Assembly: GCA_016786965.1 (NCBI GenBank) | Contig: JAEUVL010000562.1 | Span: 1 to 5,394, forward strand | DNA length: 5,394 bases | From: Chitinophagaceae bacterium | GTDB lineage: Bacteria; Bacteroidota; Bacteroidia; Chitinophagales; Chitinophagaceae | Direction of reading: 5' to 3' | Shown here: in pieces, positions 1 to 5,187 of the stretch | How positions within the stretch are numbered: position 1 is the first letter of the stretch | Layout of the letters: each line of letters opens with the position of its first letter | Position numbers and translations under genes: made by a program | The notes under the pieces: generated by a model | Told to the model about the DNA's origin: nothing | The model's input: the letters and a program-made list of their open reading frames with translations, nothing else | Database searches by the model: none

Positions 1-164
1 TTGTCAGCAGCCACACCTGTACGGGTTCCTTTAATTCTAACTGATGCGCCGGGCAGTACATCGCCCTTTTCATCGGTCACGGTACCGGTTATTGTCCGGT
101 TCTGACCAAATGCCAATGCTGAAAATAGCATAAGCACAGTAAGCAGTGAAGTAAATTTTCTCAT
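1..164 (-). CDS. SusC/RagA-type TonB-dependent outer-membrane receptor, N-terminal fragment (cut by window edge)
   Basis: Only the first 54 codons are visible. The protein starts MRKFTSLLTVLMLFSALAFG, a signal peptide with a basic N-region, hydrophobic core and predicted cleavage after Gly20, leaving an N-terminal Gln. From about residue 23 it reads TITGTVTDEKGDVLPGASV followed by RIKGTRTGVAAD. This is the start of the carboxypeptidase-regulatory-like (CarboxypepD_reg-like) beta-sandwich that precedes the plug domain in SusC-family receptors; the family hallmark is a G-V-V/T-D-x-x-G-x-P-L-P-G-A/V-x-V-x-x-K-G-T pattern. Such proteins form TonB-driven outer-membrane pores that import glycans or peptides, usually with a SusD lipoprotein encoded next. 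That partner and the barrel lie outside the window, so the substrate is unknown. A smaller protein with the same N-terminal domain cannot be excluded. The gene is separated from the upstream barrel operon by 176 bases and probably has its own promoter. Confidence 0.8.
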   Translation of the reverse strand, partial: MRKFTSLLTVLMLFSALAFGQNRTITGTVTDEKGDVLPGASVRIKGTRTGVAAD

Positions 165-236
165 GTTTACATCTAATTTTTAAATTTAAAAGCATTGATT
201 ATCAGTGAAATCCGTCAATTTTCAAGGGTAGGGGGC

Positions 237-254
237 GTTCGTAAAGACACGAAC
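237..254 (-). repeat. Short inverted repeat in the susC-like leader
   Basis: GTTCGT (237-242) and ACGAAC (249-254) are perfect reverse complements around a six-base loop. If transcription starts near 268 on the minus strand, this small hairpin lies in the 5' leader of the SusC-like gene, about 70 bases before its start codon. It could be a leader hairpin or a protein-binding palindrome. A six-base stem is short enough to arise by chance. Confidence 0.35.
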
Positions 255-272
255 ACTTTAAATAATGCTGCC

Positions 273-296
273 GCAAGGTAAAAATTTTTTTAACAA
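273..296 (-). promoter_or_regulatory. Possible Bacteroidota promoter for the SusC-like gene
   Basis: On the minus strand TACCTTGC (280-273) is close to the Bacteroidota -7 element TAnnTTTG. The only nearby TTG (296-294) is 13 bases upstream, shorter than the usual 17-23, so the -33 element is weak or absent. The implied start site near 268 gives a leader of about 100 nt, long enough for post-transcriptional control as seen for other SusC genes. Assignment is by motif only. Confidence 0.4.
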
Positions 297-306
297 TTAG
301 TTAAAA
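288..306. repeat. AT-rich perfect inverted repeat between the barrel operon and the susC-like gene
   Basis: TTTTAAC (288-294) and GTTAAAA (300-306) are perfect seven-base arms around AATTA. It sits 35 bases after the stop codon of the 686-residue protein gene and just upstream of the -7-like box of the SusC-like gene. On the minus strand it is followed by A3 then T5. It could be a weak terminator for the upstream operon or an operator overlapping the -33 region. The AT-only stem would be weak as a terminator. Confidence 0.4.
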
Positions 307-340
307 GCCCTTAAAAATAATTGAGTTATATAGCCTCCTT

Positions 341-2401
341 TTATAATACCCATCTCACCTGCAATTTTAGTTCTGTCCGCTTATTTCCGGGTATTTCATC
401 CATTCCTGAGCCGGATGTTGGACGGTTTTGAAGAATTGTCTGCCCCCAGCGAAGCCAAAAAGACAGCTTTTTACCAGCTTCCGCATTGATTATCAGGTAG
501 TAACGGTATCCCTGGTCAAAAAAAGCAGGTATAGAATAACTATATAATACATCGTTCTCGTAAGCATATAGCCTTGAATTATAGCCTCCGGTTTCAAAAT
601 ACTGGAGCCGCAGCACCCCGGAAAGAGGTTTCAGCATTGGCTTATATAATAAATCAAAAAATATGAGAAACCCATTTTCCTGCTCCGGCCCTTTTTTATC
701 GTACCAAAGCATTTCCACCCTGTTCCTGATAGTAATAACACTGTTCACCTTATATCCCACCTGGGTACGCCAACTTTTTTTAGGCAAAAAGGCAAGATAA
801 TTGGTAGCCGACCCCATGCCCCTTCCTTCTGCCTCCAGCACACCTTGGTTGCCCTGTTTCGACTCTGTTCTGAACCGGCTGTACACTTCCACCTGCCGGT
901 TAGGGGTATATGTAAGCTGCGCTAAAAAGTCACTGCCCCTGCTTGGACCATCTACCAGATACTTCAGCCATGGAAAAGTGTAAATGTCTCCATAAGCATC
1001 TATCCGCCACCCTGCGGAGGGACGAATACATATCCCTGCATATAAGCCTGTTTCATTTGCGGGATTAGTATTTTCTGTAAAAGCATTACCGTTTATTGCC
1101 TGGTAAGCTTTGCTGATCTTTCGATGTAATAATGTTACATCCACCCTTGTATCCACACTCAGCAGCATTCCATTGATAAGTGCAGTGGCAGTATTTTTAT
1201 CCACGGCTGCTTCTCCAAAAAAATGAATGTTCTTATAAGTATAACTGTAATCAATACTGGTATTGTACCACTGTCTGCCACTGAGTGCATACAGATTATA
1301 TGGCTCATCTCTTTTTTGGACCGGCAAAGAAAACTGATAGGCCACACTGTTTACCCCGGCATGCCATCCTGCACCACGGTAAATAATATTCCCTCCAAAC
1401 GTTATTTGTGCCAGCCTATTCTTATCAGACAGTTCATTATCTGTTCTGTTAAGCCCTGATGTAAGAAAAGAGGACACTACATCTTCATTACTCAATTCTC
1501 CTGTTGTAACGTTTGCGTTCAGTTGGCGGAATGAAATAAAAGCAGTGGCTTCAAGTTGCTTTTTTCTCAAGGTAATACCGGCACCCCGGTGAAAATAAAA
1601 TTCACCTGCGGAACTATATGGACGGAGCACTGCCGATTGACGCTTCACTCCCAGCACAGCAGCGCTTTTCTTAAACGCAAGTCCCTGCCACTGTACAAGG
1701 CCCTGTCCCATATTCACAGTAAAATCTCCCAGTGCTAGAGCTTCTACCAGCCCCAGTTTACGGGCAAATAAATGGGCTGAATAAAAATCAAATCCCTTTT
1801 TCTGAGCACCAGAAAAAAACTGTTCACCAGCATCTTTATCACCAAGCACACCAAATTGCAAAAGGTTTTTGTAGGTATAGCGGTACCGAAAGAATATTCG
1901 TTGCGGGCTTCCTTTATAAGCGGCCGTTCCGTTGCTGTTGTCAAATCCTTTTGCTTTTTCAAGTACCTGCGATACCCGAAGTAACAAAGTATGCTCACCA
2001 CCGCTGAACCTATTCTTAATATCTGTTACCGATACCGGAATACTAACTGATACAAAAGGCAATATTTTTTTGATGGTGCCAATATCCCAACCGGGTATGG
2101 ATTGTAACTCATACAAGTTGATAAGTTTGCCAAGCAAATGCCGGTAAGTGATGAGTGTATGTATTTGCAGATCAGAGAGCAGCCGCAGTTGTTTCAATTC
2201 GTCTTCTTCTGCTGTATTGATATTTACAGGGTTCTTTTTGAATTGCTCCAGTTCCTGCCAATAGGTATCATCCTCTGTTTCTTCCTGTGTGGCATCAGTT
2301 TGGTTTTCCAATTGCTGCTCTGTATGCAGGGGAATTTCCTGGCCTACGACGATGAATGACTGAACAAGGGTGAATACTATAACGCCAACTTTTTTTAGCA
2401 T
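341..2401 (-). CDS. Outer-membrane beta-barrel protein with N-terminal ComEA-like helix-hairpin-helix segment
   Basis: The 686-residue product begins MLKKVGVIVFTLVQSFIVVG, a signal peptide with likely cleavage before Gln21. An acidic linker (about 28-52) is rich in Glu, Gln and Thr. Residues 58-118 (PVNINTAEEDEL through IPGW to PFVSV) match the ComEA-type tandem helix-hairpin-helix plan. The first hairpin LPGIG is replaced by LRLLS and the second is IPGWD, so the DNA-contacting Gly-x-Gly is lost in the first copy and altered in the second. From about 135 to the end come alternating amphipathic strands rich in Tyr, Phe, Trp and Gly with a barrel-like terminal strand (TELKLQVRWVL), indicating an outer-membrane barrel. 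Proteins with this architecture are widespread in Bacteroidota, usually annotated only as helix-hairpin-helix proteins; I know no established function. It follows the PorV-like gene by 18 bases and is probably co-transcribed. No frameshift or truncation is seen. Confidence 0.85.
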   Translation of the reverse strand: MLKKVGVIVFTLVQSFIVVGQEIPLHTEQQLENQTDATQEETEDDTYWQELEQFKKNPVNINTAEEDELKQLRLLSDLQIHTLITYRHLLGKLINLYELQSIPGWDIGTIKKILPFVSVSIPVSVTDIKNRFSGGEHTLLLRVSQVLEKAKGFDNSNGTAAYKGSPQRIFFRYRYTYKNLLQFGVLGDKDAGEQFFSGAQKKGFDFYSAHLFARKLGLVEALALGDFTVNMGQGLVQWQGLAFKKSAAVLGVKRQSAVLRPYSSAGEFYFHRGAGITLRKKQLEATAFISFRQLNANVTTGELSNEDVVSSFLTSGLNRTDNELSDKNRLAQITFGGNIIYRGAGWHAGVNSVAYQFSLPVQKRDEPYNLYALSGRQWYNTSIDYSYTYKNIHFFGEAAVDKNTATALINGMLLSVDTRVDVTLLHRKISKAYQAINGNAFTENTNPANETGLYAGICIRPSAGWRIDAYGDIYTFPWLKYLVDGPSRGSDFLAQLTYTPNRQVEVYSRFRTESKQGNQGVLEAEGRGMGSATNYLAFLPKKSWRTQVGYKVNSVITIRNRVEMLWYDKKGPEQENGFLIFFDLLYKPMLKPLSGVLRLQYFETGGYNSRLYAYENDVLYSYSIPAFFDQGYRYYLIINAEAGKKLSFWLRWGQTILQNRPTSGSGMDEIPGNKRTELKLQVRWVL

Positions 2402-2419
2402 AACAATTGATTCTTCTTT

Positions 2420-3253
2420 TCAGGGATTGGGATTTTTAAAATTGAAAAGCAATAACAATCCCGGCGTGACGCCTAATTGCGGATGAAAATTGCTGATCAG
2501 CTCCACCCGGATCTTTTTTATCAGAAGCCCGATACCAAACCAGCCTGATGAAGCAGCAGTTGACATTCCGGCTTTTACCAACACCTGGGGAATGAACCGG
2601 TATTGCAGGCCCGCCTGCACATTTACCGGTTGGTTTTCTTGTTTTTCTATTATAGCTGTGCAAACAAATTTGTCAGACGCATCATATCCAAACCCAAGTG
2701 TATACACGGATGAAAGTTTTTCTTCTTTAGTACTGCCCCATTTCCCTCCCAACGGGTTACTTACCTGTAGTCCTGCATGCAGCCGTTCTGTTAAATGCAA
2801 TACACTTCCTATTTCAAAACTAATGGCTGAGGCGCTTCCGTATCCGCCGGAAAGGCGGAACCCCGTATAGTTAAACTGTGCGCCGATATCTGCTTTATTG
2901 CCCAGTTTCCTGGCATAGGCCAAACCAATCATTTTTTCATTGTAATCAGTACTTCCGGCATAATGGGCCTCCAGCCCAAAGTTGCCCGACCGGGTGGGGA
3001 CACCTATCACGGCTATATAATTACTCAACTCATTTAGTAAGAAACGCCTTTCGCCATAAACCCCGGCTGCGGTGCTCTTTAATTGCGCCAGTGCTGCTTT
3101 ATTGGTTACTGCTGAAAAAATATCGGTATGCCGCAAGCTATAAGTTCCAACGCCAGTACTGGCAGAGGAAAGAGGTTGCTGCATCGTTTGACCGGTGGCG
3201 GTCACCGGAAATAACAGGCTGATGCCCATTAAGAATATTAGAGTCGTTTTCAA
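2420..3253 (-). CDS. PorV/PorQ-like outer-membrane beta-barrel protein, TTG start
   Basis: The 277-residue product starts at a TTG codon (3253-3251) giving MKTTLIFLMGISLLFPVTAT, then Gly21|Gln22 as predicted cleavage site with Ala at -3. An in-frame TAA lies eight codons upstream with no ATG between, and the only ATG alternative (3229, residue 9) would remove Lys2 and halve the signal peptide, so TTG is preferred. The mature region shows short amphipathic strands with frequent Gly-aromatic pairs. It also shows the N-terminal pattern FSAVTNKAALA (46-56), resembling the N-P-A-x-L-A element of PorV/PorQ and FadL-like proteins, and GLQVSNPLGGKW (161-172), typical of the same group. PorV/PorQ proteins act in type IX secretion, but this similarity does not prove that role; a general envelope barrel is equally possible. 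It is the first gene of a two-gene operon with the helix-hairpin-helix barrel protein. Confidence 0.78.
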   Translation of the reverse strand: MKTTLIFLMGISLLFPVTATGQTMQQPLSSASTGVGTYSLRHTDIFSAVTNKAALAQLKSTAAGVYGERRFLLNELSNYIAVIGVPTRSGNFGLEAHYAGSTDYNEKMIGLAYARKLGNKADIGAQFNYTGFRLSGGYGSASAISFEIGSVLHLTERLHAGLQVSNPLGGKWGSTKEEKLSSVYTLGFGYDASDKFVCTAIIEKQENQPVNVQAGLQYRFIPQVLVKAGMSTAASSGWFGIGLLIKKIRVELISNFHPQLGVTPGLLLLFNFKNPNP

Positions 3254-3269
3254 GTGCCGGATTTGGCCA

Positions 3270-3300
3270 GAAAGTTACAAGTATGCTGTTTTATAGCCAA
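3270..3300 (-). promoter_or_regulatory. Promoter of the barrel-protein operon
   Basis: On the minus strand TTG (3300-3298) is followed after 20 bases by TAACTTTC (3277-3270), which fits the Bacteroidota TTG-N17-23-TAnnTTTG promoter with one mismatch in the last position. The expected start site near 3264-3266 gives a leader of roughly 12 nt before the TTG start codon, supporting that start. No Shine-Dalgarno sequence is present. Spacing and position agree well, but this is a motif reading only. Confidence 0.55.
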
Positions 3301-3323
3301 ATAAATAGTAGAAATAAATAGTA
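3299..3323. repeat. Perfect 12-bp direct repeat upstream of the barrel-operon promoter
   Basis: AAATAAATAGTA occurs at 3299-3310 and again at 3312-3323, separated by one G, so the period is 13 bases. The pair abuts the -33 TTG of the minus-strand promoter on its upstream side. That position suits an AT-rich UP-like element or a binding site for a regulator that contacts two successive turns. AT-rich composition raises the chance of coincidence. Confidence 0.6.
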
Positions 3324-3481
3324 TTTAATCCCCTGCCGAAAAAAATACCCACTCGAAAAACACTCCTTCCCCACTGCGTCGCCTCTTTTCTTACCTCGCC
3401 CTTTTGATCGTCCCTGGCGGTATCTTTTCTATTAATACAAAGATCTATGGGACTTACCGGGCAAAATACGATCGGATGCAA

Positions 3482-3521
3482 AGGCAGTGTCCTGTTTATG
3501 CCTGTTTTTGTCGTTTTTTTT
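3482..3521 (+). terminator. Terminator- or attenuator-like hairpin with T-tract
   Basis: AGGCA (3482-3486) pairs with TGCCT (3499-3503) around a 12-base loop, followed by GT5 and, after a short gap, an uninterrupted T8 run (3514-3521). On the plus strand this resembles a weak intrinsic terminator. No gene precedes it on that strand, so it would act on an upstream-initiated leader of folD or stop stray antisense transcription from the divergent promoter. The stem is only five base pairs and the main T-run starts ten bases after it, so the call is tentative. Confidence 0.25.
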
Positions 3522-3549
3522 CTTGTATATGGACTCGCATGAAGTCTCT

Positions 3550-3593
3550 ATGCTTGTACCATGCTTTCACCATGCTTGCACCATGCTCTCACT
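3550..3593. repeat. Tandem 11-bp iteron-like repeat, four copies
   Basis: Four head-to-tail copies read ATGCTTGTACC, ATGCTTTCACC, ATGCTTGCACC and ATGCTCTCACT (3550, 3561, 3572, 3583). Possible decayed copies flank them at 3539-3549 and 3594-3604. The unit is 11 bases, about one helical turn, so equivalent bases face the same side of the DNA. The period is not a multiple of three, which argues against a coding origin. The array ends about 60 bases upstream of the folD -7 box, a plausible site for cooperative binding of a regulator. Replication slippage alone could also produce it. Confidence 0.75.
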
Positions 3594-3601
3594 ATCCTTG
3601 A

Positions 3602-3622
3602 AGGACTGGATCGTATAGTCCT
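3602..3622. repeat. Inverted repeat upstream of folD
   Basis: AGGACT (3602-3607) and AGTCCT (3617-3622) are perfect reverse complements with nine bases between them. It lies directly after the 11-bp repeat array and about 30 bases upstream of the folD -7 box. The centre-to-centre distance of the half-sites is 15 bases, which could suit a dimeric regulator or a small hairpin. The arms are short, so confidence in function is low. Confidence 0.4.
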
Positions 3623-3653
3623 AAACAGTGCATACCTGTCGCTGTCAAAACCT

Positions 3654-3661
3654 TACTTTTG
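3654..3661 (+). promoter_or_regulatory. Bacteroidota -7 promoter box of folD, abutting the start codon
   Basis: TACTTTTG matches TAnnTTTG perfectly and ends four bases before the folD ATG at 3666. In this promoter class the start site lies a few bases after the box, so transcription would begin at or next to the A of the ATG. No TTG occurs 17-23 bases upstream, so the -33 element is poor, which may mean reliance on an activator binding the repeats upstream. Confidence 0.6.
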
Positions 3662-3665
3662 CGGC

Positions 3666-4541
3666 ATGCAAATTTTAGATGGAAAGAAAGCCGCACAGGC
3701 TATTAAAGACGAACTACGGCTGGATGTGGCCCAATTAGTAGCAGAGGGCAAAAAAATACCTCATTTGGCTGCCATATTGGTAGGAGCAAACGGGGCCAGT
3801 GAGACCTATGTAGCTGCTAAAGTAAAGGCTTGTGAAGAAGTAGGATTTAAATCCACCCTGATCCGTTTTGAAGAAACCATTAGTGAGGGTAAACTGCTGG
3901 ACCAGATCAATGAACTGAACAGCGACCCGGACATTGACGGCATACTTGTTCAACTTCCATTACCCAAACATATCTCTGACGAAGAAGTGATCAATGCCAT
4001 CGATCCGGACAAAGATGTAGATGGTTTTCACCCGGTGAATGTAGGCAAACTGTTGCAGGGCCTGCCCACTTTTGTACCTGCCACCCCGTATGGCATTATG
4101 TTATTGCTGAAACATTATAAAATTGAGACCAAAGGTAAACATGCAGTGGTGGTGGGCCGCAGCAATATTGTGGGGCGCCCCATGAGTGTGTTACTCAGTA
4201 GTAATGGCAATCCCGGCAACTGTACCGTTACTATTTGTCATTCACATACGAAGAATATCAAAGAATTTTGCCTGCAGGCTGATATCATTGTGGCGGCATT
4301 GGGCAAACCTGAATTCATCACCGCCGACATGGTAAAAGAAGGCGCCGTAGTAATTGATGTGGGCATTACACGGGCAGAAGATACCACGAAGAAAAGTGGC
4401 TTCAAATTAAAAGGTGATGTGGCATACGATGAAGTGTCGCCCAAATGTGCCTGGATAACTCCTGTGCCCGGTGGTGTAGGGCCCATGACGATCGCTGCGT
4501 TGATGCAGAATACTTATCATTCCTGCCTGCAAAAAAACTGA
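3666..4541 (+). CDS. folD: Bifunctional methylenetetrahydrofolate dehydrogenase / methenyltetrahydrofolate cyclohydrolase
   Basis: The 291-residue cytosolic enzyme interconverts 5,10-methylene-, 5,10-methenyl- and 10-formyl-tetrahydrofolate using NADP(H), supplying one-carbon units for purines and formyl-Met. All hallmarks are present. YVAAKVKACEEVG (48-60) carries Tyr48 and catalytic Lys52; QLPLPKH (96-102) carries Gln96; DKDVDGFHPVNVG (115-127) carries Asp119. These equal Tyr50, Lys54, Gln98 and Asp121 of E. coli FolD. VVGRSNIVGRP (162-172) is the nucleotide-binding signature, followed by CHSHT (191-195), the ALGKP loop and PVPGGVGPMT (266-275). The start at 3666 gives the normal FolD N-terminus (MQILDGKKAAQAI). 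An in-frame ATG at 3561 would add 35 residues encoded by the tandem repeats and is rejected. A short SSNGNPGNC insertion (178-186) precedes the CHSHT strand and does not disturb the signature motifs. queE follows after 16 bases. Confidence 0.97.
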   Translation: MQILDGKKAAQAIKDELRLDVAQLVAEGKKIPHLAAILVGANGASETYVAAKVKACEEVGFKSTLIRFEETISEGKLLDQINELNSDPDIDGILVQLPLPKHISDEEVINAIDPDKDVDGFHPVNVGKLLQGLPTFVPATPYGIMLLLKHYKIETKGKHAVVVGRSNIVGRPMSVLLSSNGNPGNCTVTICHSHTKNIKEFCLQADIIVAALGKPEFITADMVKEGAVVIDVGITRAEDTTKKSGFKLKGDVAYDEVSPKCAWITPVPGGVGPMTIAALMQNTYHSCLQKN

Positions 4542-4557
4542 TCCTTATTACCCGGTA

Positions 4558-5187
4558 ATGAGTATGAACGATATCTCTTTATCCCCGACTGTATTATTGC
4601 CTGTAATGGAACACTTCTATACCCTACAGGGCGAAGGCTTTCATCAGGGAAAAGCAGCCTATTTCATCCGTCTTGGCGGTTGTGACGTGGGCTGTGTGTG
4701 GTGTGATGTAAAGGATAGCTGGGAAGCAGATAAACACCCGAAATATTCTGTAGAGCAGTTAGTTGCCGAAGTAAAAAAAACACCAGCTACAATGGTGGTC
4801 ATCACCGGCGGTGAACCGCTGATGCATAACCTGGATGCACTGACAAGAACATTCAGGGAGGCGGGCTTGCAATTAAATATAGAAACGTCCGGTGCACACC
4901 CGGTGAGTGGCTCGTGGGACTGGATTTGTTTATCCCCTAAGAAATTCAAAGCACCCCTGGAACCTGTTTGTAAACTGGCGCATGAACTGAAGGTGGTTGT
5001 TTATAATAAATCTGATTTTGAATGGGCAGAAAAATATGCTGCACTTGTTTCTCCTTCCTGTAAGTTATACCTGCAACCCGAATGGGATAAGCGGGAACTG
5101 GCAACACCTCTCATCACCGAGTATATCAAAAACAACCCGCAGTGGGAAATGTCCATACAGATGCATAAGTATATCAATGTGCCTTAA
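4558..5187 (+). CDS. queE: 7-carboxy-7-deazaguanine synthase (radical SAM)
   Basis: The 209-residue enzyme converts 6-carboxytetrahydropterin to 7-carboxy-7-deazaguanine, the ring-contraction step toward preQ0 and queuosine, using SAM, a 4Fe-4S cluster and Mg2+. TLQGEG (22-27) is the QueE N-terminal signature. RLGGCDVGCVWCD (38-50) holds the cluster ligands Cys42, Cys46 and Cys49 in the CxxxCxxC spacing, unlike the CX14CX2C variant of some QueE proteins. ITGGEP (82-87) is the SAM-binding GGEP motif. IETSG (108-112), SPK (126-128) and the end pattern MSIQMHKYINVP also match the family. The length is normal. ATG at 4558 is taken as start, though ATG at 4564 or 4606 would still keep the signature. 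The 16-base gap after folD suggests one transcript. No other queuosine genes (queC, queD, queF) are in the window, so they must lie elsewhere. Confidence 0.95.
   Translation: MSMNDISLSPTVLLPVMEHFYTLQGEGFHQGKAAYFIRLGGCDVGCVWCDVKDSWEADKHPKYSVEQLVAEVKKTPATMVVITGGEPLMHNLDALTRTFREAGLQLNIETSGAHPVSGSWDWICLSPKKFKAPLEPVCKLAHELKVVVYNKSDFEWAEKYAALVSPSCKLYLQPEWDKRELATPLITEYIKNNPQWEMSIQMHKYINVP

Larger units (their letters stand above)
3254..3665. other. Divergent intergenic region between the barrel operon and folD
   Basis: This 412-base stretch separates the two divergent operons and contains no credible gene. Its right half is rich in structure: a terminator-like hairpin, a tandem 11-bp repeat, an inverted repeat and a -7 box, each listed separately. 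Its left edge holds the minus-strand promoter and a 12-bp direct repeat. Between about 3325 and 3480 I see no recognisable element. Short open frames across it (such as 3404-3601 plus and 3481-3275 minus) lack recognisable domains or protein-like composition. Confidence 0.8.

Noticed and set aside
331..338. Strong Shine-Dalgarno-like AAGGAGG on the minus strand right after the 686-residue gene stop
   Set aside because: No start codon or reading frame follows at a usable distance, and genes in this window do not use Shine-Dalgarno sequences.
767..783. 17-base sequence ACGCCAACTTTTTTTAG repeated at 2382-2398
   Set aside because: Both copies are in the same gene but read in different frames (codons around Lys-Lys), contain a simple T7 run, and have no matching flanks; probably chance.
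1744..2001. Alternative-frame open frames across the 686-residue gene (such as 1744-2001 minus and 1732-2007 plus)
   Set aside because: They lie inside a long intact gene with clear domain structure and are explained as shadow frames.
2391..2398. A7 tract at codons 2-4 of the 686-residue protein as a phase-variation switch
   Set aside because: Seven bases is short for phase variation and the frame is intact; Lys-Lys after the start is normal for a signal peptide.
3275..3481. Open frame of 68 codons on the minus strand
   Set aside because: It overlaps the barrel-operon promoter and its direct repeat, and has no recognisable features or good start context.
3404..3601. Open frame of 65 codons on the plus strand in the intergenic region
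   Set aside because: Cys/Phe-rich, no domain, crosses the T8 tract and the out-of-phase 11-bp repeats; looks like non-coding sequence.
3561..3665. Extended folD start at 3561 adding 35 residues
   Set aside because: The extra part is encoded by the 11-bp repeats, the inverted repeat and the promoter box, and does not resemble FolD; ATG at 3666 gives the family-typical N-terminus.
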